The translations under genes and the position numbers were made by a program. From UBA9715 sp045629845 (GTDB lineage Bacteria; Actinomycetota; Coriobacteriia; Coriobacteriales; Eggerthellaceae): DNA of 13,278 bases. Shown here one piece after another: positions 7,645 through 13,278 of this stretch; within the stretch, counting starts at the first letter, position 1, and each line of letters opens with the position of its first letter. Location: positions 1-13,278 of the forward strand of contig JAZQRZ010000049.1 of NCBI GenBank assembly GCA_045629845.1. Direction: 5' to 3'. The notes beneath the pieces were generated by a model. The model had not been told where the DNA came from. It made no database searches and was given only the letters and a program-made list of their open reading frames with translations.

Positions 7645-9822
7645 TTAGCCATTCTTTACCAATTCGGCATACTTACCATCCATTGCCATCAATTCGGCAT
7701 GTGTACCTCTTTCGGCTACGCGACCATGATCAAGGACGATGATTTCATCGCAATCTCGTATCGTGGACAATCGATGAGCCACCACAATGCACGTGATTTC
7801 ACGTCTACGAATAGCCTTGATTACTTTTTCTTCAGTCTTAGCATCAAGAGCGCTTGTAGCTTCGTCAAGAATGGCGATTGTGGGGTCTTGCGCAAGCACG
7901 CGAGCTATTTCAAGACGCTGAAGCTGACCGCCTGAAAAGTTGCGCCCGTTTGGCAAGACTTCACTGCGGTACCCGTCTTCACGCGTAAGAATATCGTTGT
8001 GAATATCGGAGTCGCGACAAGCCATGATAATCTCGAAGTCCTCGATTGACTTATCCCACAACGCCACGTTGTCCGTAACCGTACCAGCAAACATTGAAAT
8101 ATCTTGGTCGACTACAGCAACCGAGCCGCGCAACTGTTCGCGAGGAATATCGCTGATTAGCTTGCCGTCGAAACGAACCTCTCCCGACCACGGTTTATAC
8201 AGACCGCTAATTATCTTAGCAATGGTAGACTTGCCCGAACCTGAACCGCCTACAAGGGCAATCCATTGCCCAGGTTCGGCATGAAGATTAAGGTTTTCTA
8301 CCGTTGGCTTTTCGAGTCGCGAATAGCCAAACGTTATGTCTTTCACATCTATAGCACCAGACAGCTTGTATAGCCCCGATTGCGACACCGATTCAGGTAC
8401 TTCTTCGACATCTTCACTTGCGACATCGGTCTTGTAGTTAAGTACATCCTGTACGCGTTCCATCTCGGTGGTTGTTTCTTGAATGGTCTGACCAAGGTTC
8501 ACTAATGAATTGACAGGCGCCATAAAAGCAGAGAGAAAACCTTGAAATGCCAGCAACATGCCCGCCGTAAAGTTACCACTCATGATGAGGAACGTACCGA
8601 AAATAAGCACGATTACATTCGCCAGCTGAACCAGCAAAGCGGGTAGCGCACCCAGACGAGCGTTCAAACTAGCAAAGCGCACTGTTCCGTTGCTTACAAG
8701 CGCTTGCATGCCGCTCCAGCGCTCGAAGAAACCTTCTTCAGCACCCGATGCTTTAATGGTTTCAATCATATCGATACCAGCAACGGTAACAGCACTAAAA
8801 GCACCAGCATCGCGAACCTGTTGCCGCATGACGTTTACGCGCTTTTTCGAAATATACCGCGCCAAAAACGCATTAACGACAACTGTTGTCACACCAACAA
8901 GTGCAAGCGGAACGCTATAAAGCACCATGACAACCAAATATAAAATAATAAGCACACAGTTCATGATTGCGGGCGCTAGCTGCTGCACTACCGTCATAGC
9001 AATGCTTTCGTTCGCTGCCTGACGTTGCTGCAAATCACCAACGTATCGCTGAGCGTAAAACTCGACAGGCAAATGCAGCAAATGCCAGAAGAACTGCGAA
9101 GCGGCTACAGCCTCGAACTTGCCTCGAATTCGAAGCAGGTAAACAGCATTAGCAAACGACACGATGCACTGAAGCAACGCCAAGATTGAAAGCGTGATAA
9201 CAAGCAAGCTAAGCGCTGAATCATTGCTACCCGAGTTGCCAAGAACCGCATCAGCAAACACACGGGCCATAGAAGAATTGACGATACCAATCACGGAAAG
9301 AATGATGGTAGCCAATGCTACAAACATAATAGGTGCCCCCATGCCACGCAAGCGCTTACGAATGAATTCGATAGTGGATGGTGGTGATCCCGCCTTCTCG
9401 AATGAATCGCCAGGATGCATAAGAAGCGCAATGCCTGTGAATGCTTTATCAAATTGATCAATGGGAACACGTTCCTGCCCACGAGCAGGGTCGTTAATAT
9501 AAGCCCACTTCCCGTTAGCTGAAAAGCCCGTCAACACAACAAAGTGATTGAAGTTCCAAAAAAGAATACAGGGAAACTCTGCGTTAGTCCGAAGCCCTTC
9601 CAAGTCGTACGTATAGCCATCAGCTTCCATTCCATACGATCGAGCCGCACGAAGAATGTTGATTGCCTTACTGCCATCTCGTGATATACCGCATTCAGAA
9701 CGCGTTTCTTCAAGCGGCACCCAGCGTCCGTAATACGCAAGAATCATAGCTAGACAGGCAGCGCCGCACTCGGTCGCTTCCATCTGCATAACTTGGGGGA
9801 CATTTCGGACGCGGTTTGCCAT
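7645..9822 (-). CDS. NHLM/NHLP-type peptidase/permease/ATPase with intact C39 peptidase, cassette A
   Basis: This 725-residue protein is an exporter of the peptidase-containing ABC type. An N-terminal C39 domain (~1-125) should remove the leader of a peptide precursor on the cytoplasmic side, a membrane domain (~160-460) forms half of the channel, and the C-terminal ATPase powers it. All C39 residues are there: Gln13, Cys19 in TECGAAC, His93 in FWNFNHFVVL (codon CAC, 9546-9544) and Asp111 in NDPARG. ATPase motifs are GGSGSGKST (~524), VDQD, FSGGQLQR (~627), ILDEATSALD and VAHRLST. The ATG at 9822 lies one base after the stop of the membrane-fusion gene (TAA-T-ATG), and the nearest purine-rich stretch (GAGGGG) is rather far upstream, so translation is probably coupled. 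Together with 5440-7626 and 9824-10390 it makes a complete export cassette. Confidence 0.92.
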   Translation of the reverse strand: MANRVRNVPQVMQMEATECGAACLAMILAYYGRWVPLEETRSECGISRDGSKAINILRAARSYGMEADGYTYDLEGLRTNAEFPCILFWNFNHFVVLTGFSANGKWAYINDPARGQERVPIDQFDKAFTGIALLMHPGDSFEKAGSPPSTIEFIRKRLRGMGAPIMFVALATIILSVIGIVNSSMARVFADAVLGNSGSNDSALSLLVITLSILALLQCIVSFANAVYLLRIRGKFEAVAASQFFWHLLHLPVEFYAQRYVGDLQQRQAANESIAMTVVQQLAPAIMNCVLIILYLVVMVLYSVPLALVGVTTVVVNAFLARYISKKRVNVMRQQVRDAGAFSAVTVAGIDMIETIKASGAEEGFFERWSGMQALVSNGTVRFASLNARLGALPALLVQLANVIVLIFGTFLIMSGNFTAGMLLAFQGFLSAFMAPVNSLVNLGQTIQETTTEMERVQDVLNYKTDVASEDVEEVPESVSQSGLYKLSGAIDVKDITFGYSRLEKPTVENLNLHAEPGQWIALVGGSGSGKSTIAKIISGLYKPWSGEVRFDGKLISDIPREQLRGSVAVVDQDISMFAGTVTDNVALWDKSIEDFEIIMACRDSDIHNDILTREDGYRSEVLPNGRNFSGGQLQRLEIARVLAQDPTIAILDEATSALDAKTEEKVIKAIRRREITCIVVAHRLSTIRDCDEIIVLDHGRVAERGTHAELMAMDGKYAELVKNG

Positions 9823-9823
9823 A

Positions 9824-10390
9824 TTACGACTGCGCCCCTCCGAACAAGTAGCTAAGCGGAGCTACTTCTTTCATAGTGATTTGAACTGGTACGTCGTCGC
9901 CTTCTTCCCATGAAGATAGCTCGTCTGGAACCGCGATAATCACTTCGTAGCTCCACTGTGAAAGATTCAACGAAGCAATAGCGTAATCACTACCAATGAT
10001 GGTATTAACTTCACGCTGGGAATACGGACTATCATCCACTGACACAATACTTGTTTCGCGGCCCGCTACCACAACCTTACTACCAGTTGTAGCAGTTGTA
10101 CCTTCGTTTTCAAGCGGCAAGAAGCATACGATTTTGCCGTCTTTTATAACACCGGTCGTATTAGCAGTAATGGGCAACGTAGCTGTAAGACCCCAAATGA
10201 AAGCCGCAACAAGAAGAGCCGCTACAGCACCAATAAGAATCCACGCCGAAGGATTCGTAACCTTTAGATAATGATCAAGGTCGTCAGCCGTCGACATTTT
10301 GCGAAGTGCTGTCTCTCGGAACATTTGGGAACCAAGAGTTGTTTGCTTGTCCGATGTTTCTGCCACGGCATCCCCTTTCCGTTTTGCCAT
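9824..10390 (-). CDS. Short HlyD-like membrane-fusion protein of NHLM/NHLP export system, cassette A
   Basis: From the ATG at 10390 the protein has 188 residues, the same as its paralogue at 4750-5316. It has a charged N-terminus, the shared motif STADDLDHYLKVTNPSAW, one membrane helix (~50-70) and a small outward domain with TTGVIKDGKIVCFLPLENEG, a lipoyl-like strand pattern as in HlyD proteins. The coiled-coil hairpin of full-length HlyD is absent. The start is uncertain: the frame also opens at GTG 10432 (202 residues) and ATG 10396, and none has a clear ribosome site. The 10390 start is chosen because the extra N-terminal residues are hydrophobic and unlike anything in the paralogue. It leads cassette A and faces the divergent phosphatase/kinase gene. 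Its role is inferred: scaffold of the exporter on the outer face of the membrane. Confidence 0.8.
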   Translation of the reverse strand: MAKRKGDAVAETSDKQTTLGSQMFRETALRKMSTADDLDHYLKVTNPSAWILIGAVAALLVAAFIWGLTATLPITANTTGVIKDGKIVCFLPLENEGTTATTGSKVVVAGRETSIVSVDDSPYSQREVNTIIGSDYAIASLNLSQWSYEVIIAVPDELSSWEEGDDVPVQITMKEVAPLSYLFGGAQS

Positions 10391-10430
10391 AACCATCGCA
10401 AGCCACTGTATAAAATACCACTTTAGCTGC

Positions 10431-10445
10431 ACTTATGTACTTATG
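10431..10445 (+). repeat. Short direct repeat ACTTATG x2, possible regulator site
   Basis: ACTTATGT is followed directly by ACTTATGA, so two 7-base copies start 8 bases apart. The repeat lies just upstream of the likely start of the first export gene. Two adjacent equal half-sites can be read by a regulator bound as a head-to-tail dimer, but chance is also possible at this length. Confidence 0.3.
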
Positions 10446-10560
10446 ATACCGCAGTGCGCCTTATATTTGGTAAGATACTCAACGTTTTGAGCTTCACGCT
10501 AAAAGTTATTCCAAACTGTTACGTTTTTAGCCGCCACACCCGCATTACTCTATACGTATC

Positions 10561-10565
10561 GAGGA
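10561..10565 (+). promoter_or_regulatory. Ribosome binding site deciding the start at 10571
   Basis: GAGGA ends five bases before the ATG at 10571. The frame stays open upstream to a GTG at 10454, but that codon has no such site, and the 39 extra residues would lie in the intergenic region. The ATG at 10571 is therefore the likely start. Confidence 0.8.
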
Positions 10566-10570
10566 ACTAT

Positions 10571-13162
10571 ATGGCTGAAGCAAAAAAGACAACACTCACC
10601 GTAGCCACCCTTTTTTGGGGACGCACTGCTGCGCTTAGTCGACGCATACGAGTCACTGCGCTCGTATTCACCATAGCTGCTATCGTATCGCTTTCGCTCT
10701 GCCAGCTTGGTTTCTGGCCTATAGGGGAAGTTGCAGGACGATCTGTTTATGTCATGATGCTGCTTGCTCCACCTGTTATGGGAGCACTCCTTTTCGGCCC
10801 GGTTACTGGCGCCTTACTGGGCCTTTGCTCGGGAGCAATAGCCTTCTTTCATGCAGATGCTTTGCCACTCGACTTCTATGAGCACAACTTTATGACACCC
10901 CTGAACACGTTCGTGCTTTTGACGCTTATTGGTTTCCTTGCAGGGTTATTGTTTAAGATTGGCTTACGCCACGAACCAAGAGGCGCCTTACGTGTTGCTA
11001 TTATCATTGGTATAAGCATCTTCATATCAGCTGCAGCAAGCGGCGGCGTGCTGCTAAACATGGCCATCCAGTACGGGATAGACCATCTTGCTGAAATCCA
11101 AGAATACCTGCTTCTAACCCCTTTGGGCATGCTAGCCCAAATGAGCGTCGATGCCATTACGATTGCCCTGTTATGTCTTGCAGTCGACGCAATCTTCCTT
11201 TCGTTAGCTACACGCAGTCCCAGCGAACGTAAACTACTAACGGTCTTCCGCGTTTGGATGCTTACCATTTCCGCCATCGTTTTCATGGCAACAAGCGCCT
11301 TTATTTTTACAGCAACCACCATTATTTCGAATGACAACTCTTGCGCCACTATGATGAGCGAAGTCGCATATCTAGCAGGTCAGCTTGATGGACAACAAAA
11401 TGCCAACCCCGAAACATTGCTTCGTGGCTACACCGAAGAGAAAAATGGCAGCGTTGTCGTCACAGACAAACTGGGAATAATCACAGGAACAGACAACGAG
11501 AAACGATTCCCTCTTGGTGATTCCTTTGCCGATGATGTAGGATACGGCGAAAAGTTCTCGAACCCCGAAGATCCCGCAAACAACTTTTTGCAATTCATTG
11601 TCGATGGTAACGAGGTTAGCAAAATACAAACACTCGCAGATGATGGCACCTGGACAATGGAGTTCACTTACATAGCAGCTGCACCTTATGATGACGGATA
11701 TGTTGCTATGCTTCGCAGCACAGCAATGATGTTTGAATCGCGATCTTATACCATGACTTCAACTACACTGCTGGCCTTCTTACTTATTCTTGCTACAGCA
11801 CTTGTTGCATCGCGTTTGGTAAATTCCGACGTTGTTCGCCTTATCGACAGAACAAATAGCTCTCTAGAAAAGATTACCGAAGGCGACTTAAACGAGCATG
11901 TTGGCGTTCGCGAAAGTCGCGAATTTTCATCCCTGTCTGCTGGCATTAACACCACCGTAGCAGCTTTGAAGGACACAATCGAAGAAGTCGAACAGAAAAA
12001 CGCTCAAGAACTGCTAACGGCGAAAGCTATTCAGCAAAGTGCCCTACCCTCTGCTAATCCACCCTTCCCTGCTATTGAAACATTTGACCTGTATGCCACG
12101 ATGACCCCCACACGTGAAGTTGGTGGTGACTTCTATGATTTCTTCGAGCTTGACAACAAGCGTATCGGGTTCGTAGTGGCCGATGTAAGCGGCAAGGGTA
12201 TTCCGGCAGCATTGTTCATGATGTCTGCCAAAACAGCGATTCACGGAGCGATGGAATCACATAATGATTTAGCTCAAGCAATCAGCGTTGCAAATCGCAG
12301 CCTATGTATCGGTAACGAATCCGAGATGTTCGTAACAGTATTTGCAGGTGTACTTGAATACGAGACTGGAAAGCTAACCTATGTGAACGCTGGCCACAAC
12401 AAACCTCTTATCAGACGCAACGGCGAATGGTCCTGGCTAAAAGAGCGATCAGGTCCCTTCCTTGGTTCATTCGAGGGTGTAGCGTATAAAGAATTCGAAA
12501 CACTACTTCATCCAGGCGACGGATTATTTGCTTATACCGACGGTGTCAGCGAAGCATTCAGTGCAGAAGAAGAACTGTATGGCAACGCACGACTCGAAGA
12601 ATTCCTGACATCCCACAGCGACTTACATCCCCAGCGTCTGCTGCGATCACTGCGCGCCGAACTTATCGGATGGGCGTACGGTACCGATCAATCTGACGAC
12701 ATCACGATGCTTGCACTAAAATACGGAATTCCACCCGAGCACGGGTTTTCGCTAACCACAGAAGCAAGCATTGAAAACTTCGAAGAAATAGAAGCCTTCA
12801 CCAAGAAACATCTAAACGATGTCGGATGCCCATCAAAGCCAGCTCACCAGATACTAATCGCCGTTGAAGAACTGGTTGTGAACGTATGCAGTTACGCATA
12901 TCCCGATGCCACGCCAGATGAACCTGGATTCCTTCGCATTCATTTCACCTGGCAACAACCAAACGTCGTCATGATAGAAATTGCAGACGATGGCATACCG
13001 TTTAACCCACTTGAAAAACCTGACCCAGAACGTCCTACAAGCATTGAAGATACACAGGTTGGCGGCCTTGGCGTACTTATGACCAAAAAGCTAATGGACA
13101 AAGTAGAATACTACCGCGAAGGCATCGCGAACGTAACCATCATTACAAAGCGCTGGGAATAA
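10571..13162 (+). CDS. Membrane sensor with HAMP, SpoIIE-type PP2C phosphatase and RsbW-like HATPase kinase domain
   Basis: This 863-residue protein joins the two opposing enzymes of a partner-switching pathway. About six membrane helices (~22-253) resemble the substrate-binding part of ECF transporters (PPVMGALLFGPVTGALLG). An outward loop (~254-392) may be a small Cache-like sensor, judged from SVVVTDKLGIITGT. A seventh helix (~394-417), a HAMP-like linker and a coiled coil (~418-495) follow. The PP2C domain (~500-716) has GGDFYDFF, VVADVSGKGIPAALFM, YTDGVSEA and SDDITML with the metal-binding Asp residues. The HATPase domain (~730-863) has the N box EELVVNV, DDGIPFNP and GGLGVLM, so ATP binding is likely. 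The expected target is a STAS antagonist, dephosphorylated by PP2C and phosphorylated by the kinase domain; a candidate lies just downstream, converging. The regulated sigma factor or other partner is unknown. The domain reading is firm; the sensor assignments are inference. Confidence 0.9.
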   Translation: MAEAKKTTLTVATLFWGRTAALSRRIRVTALVFTIAAIVSLSLCQLGFWPIGEVAGRSVYVMMLLAPPVMGALLFGPVTGALLGLCSGAIAFFHADALPLDFYEHNFMTPLNTFVLLTLIGFLAGLLFKIGLRHEPRGALRVAIIIGISIFISAAASGGVLLNMAIQYGIDHLAEIQEYLLLTPLGMLAQMSVDAITIALLCLAVDAIFLSLATRSPSERKLLTVFRVWMLTISAIVFMATSAFIFTATTIISNDNSCATMMSEVAYLAGQLDGQQNANPETLLRGYTEEKNGSVVVTDKLGIITGTDNEKRFPLGDSFADDVGYGEKFSNPEDPANNFLQFIVDGNEVSKIQTLADDGTWTMEFTYIAAAPYDDGYVAMLRSTAMMFESRSYTMTSTTLLAFLLILATALVASRLVNSDVVRLIDRTNSSLEKITEGDLNEHVGVRESREFSSLSAGINTTVAALKDTIEEVEQKNAQELLTAKAIQQSALPSANPPFPAIETFDLYATMTPTREVGGDFYDFFELDNKRIGFVVADVSGKGIPAALFMMSAKTAIHGAMESHNDLAQAISVANRSLCIGNESEMFVTVFAGVLEYETGKLTYVNAGHNKPLIRRNGEWSWLKERSGPFLGSFEGVAYKEFETLLHPGDGLFAYTDGVSEAFSAEEELYGNARLEEFLTSHSDLHPQRLLRSLRAELIGWAYGTDQSDDITMLALKYGIPPEHGFSLTTEASIENFEEIEAFTKKHLNDVGCPSKPAHQILIAVEELVVNVCSYAYPDATPDEPGFLRIHFTWQQPNVVMIEIADDGIPFNPLEKPDPERPTSIEDTQVGGLGVLMTKKLMDKVEYYREGIANVTIITKRWE

Positions 13163-13192
13163 AAGTGCCTTTTAAAACCTTACCTGGAAGCT

Positions 13193-13278
13193 CTACTGTA
13201 CGATATCCAAAACGTCAACAAGGCCTGTGTCGTCGAATACTTCCATTACCTCGTCGTTGGGGTGTGCTATGTGCAGCG
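13193..13278 (-). CDS. STAS-domain anti-sigma-factor antagonist, RsbV-like (3' end only, truncated by window edge)
   Basis: On the minus strand, the frame from 13276 to the TAG at 13195-13193 reads 27 codons: LHIAHPNDEVMEVFDDTGLV then DVLDIVQ. This matches the usual end of RsbV/SpoIIAA-like STAS proteins, where a strand is followed by a helix with V-x-E-V-(F/L), a Gly-(L/F) turn and a final short strand. The conserved phosphorylated Ser lies outside the window. The other two frames of this strand stop early. The gene converges with the phosphatase/kinase gene, the two ends being 30 bases apart, and its product is the natural substrate for that protein's two enzyme domains. The fragment is short, so the call rests on pattern resemblance plus context. 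Confidence 0.6.
   Translation of the reverse strand, partial: LHIAHPNDEVMEVFDDTGLVDVLDIVQ

Larger units (their letters stand above)
10391..10570. other. Divergent intergenic region between export operon and phosphatase/kinase gene
   Basis: These 180 bases must carry the start signals for both directions, but no clear -35/-10 pair of consensus quality was found on either strand; candidate -10-like stretches are TATCAT (about 10449-10444, minus) and TAAGAT (10471-10476, plus). Two structures stand out: a direct repeat ACTTATG at 10431-10437 and 10439-10445, in phase at 8 bases, and an imperfect inverted repeat with arms at 10481-10492 and 10498-10507 around a 5-base loop (AAC, TTTT and AGC pair with GCT, AAAA and GTT, with two single-base bulges). 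No small coding frame with a ribosome site was recognised, so it does not appear to hold a precursor peptide gene. Confidence 0.5.

Noticed and set aside
402..10390. Mobile element as the cause of the duplicated cassette
   Set aside because: No transposase, integrase, terminal inverted repeats or target duplications were seen, and the copies are too divergent for a recent insertion.
10454..10570. N-terminal extension of the sensor protein from GTG 10454
   Set aside because: No ribosome binding site at the GTG, while GAGGA is well placed for the ATG at 10571; the extension would also occupy nearly all of the divergent promoter region.
10876..11349. 157-codon minus-strand frame opposite the membrane part of the sensor gene
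   Set aside because: It overlaps a strongly recognised coding region, has no recognisable domain, and hydrophobic sense codons commonly leave such antisense frames open.
13161..13173. Hairpin AAAAG-tgc-CTTTT after the sensor gene as a bidirectional terminator
   Set aside because: The stem has only five base pairs, nearly all A-T, and no T run follows; too weak to call.
1..13278. tRNA, rRNA or CRISPR array
   Set aside because: Nearly all of the window is coding, and no repeat-spacer pattern or tRNA-like cloverleaf was recognised in the short gaps.

Overview
The window looks like chromosomal DNA of a gut- or oral-type Actinobacterium, most plausibly Coriobacteriia (Eggerthella/Cryptobacterium-like). 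Base composition is near 50% G+C from a few lines counted by hand. The export genes are of the NHLM/NHLP type, the membrane-fusion proteins are short single-pass forms as expected for a cell without an outer membrane, and a large SpoIIE-phosphatase/RsbW-kinase fusion sits beside a STAS gene. The taxonomic guess is inference from family resemblance only.

Layout: (1) positions 2-394, plus strand, are the 3' end of a diguanylate cyclase (GGDEF) gene cut by the window edge. (2) Positions 402-10390, minus strand, hold six tightly packed genes forming two consecutive copies of one three-gene cassette. Each copy is a HlyD-like membrane-fusion protein, then a C39-peptidase/permease/ATPase, then a second permease/ATPase. 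In transcription order, cassette A is 10390-5440 and cassette B is 5316-402. Together they match the NHLM (nitrile hydratase-leader microcin) peptide export machinery. (3) Positions 10391-10570 are a divergent intergenic region. (4) Positions 10571-13162, plus strand, encode an 863-residue membrane sensor with a HAMP region, a SpoIIE-type PP2C phosphatase and a C-terminal RsbW-like HATPase. (5) Positions 13193-13278, minus strand, are the 3' end of a converging gene whose last 27 codons read like the C-terminus of an RsbV-like STAS anti-sigma-factor antagonist.

How it may work: the C39 exporter of each cassette would bind a leader peptide, and an active one would cleave it after its double-glycine-type end. 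The partner ABC protein and the small HlyD-like protein would complete the transporter. Cassette A has the whole C39 catalytic set (Gln13, Cys19, His93, Asp111). Cassette B keeps Gln14, Cys20 and Asp110 but has Asn94 where the catalytic His should be, so its peptidase is probably dead or altered. All four ATPase domains keep their catalytic motifs. No precursor peptide or modifying enzyme is visible, so the cargo is unknown. A perfect inverted repeat overlapping a TATAAT box lies in front of cassette B and suggests it can be controlled separately. The divergent phosphatase/kinase and the neighbouring STAS protein probably form a partner-switching signalling module; a link to the exporters is suggested only by position.
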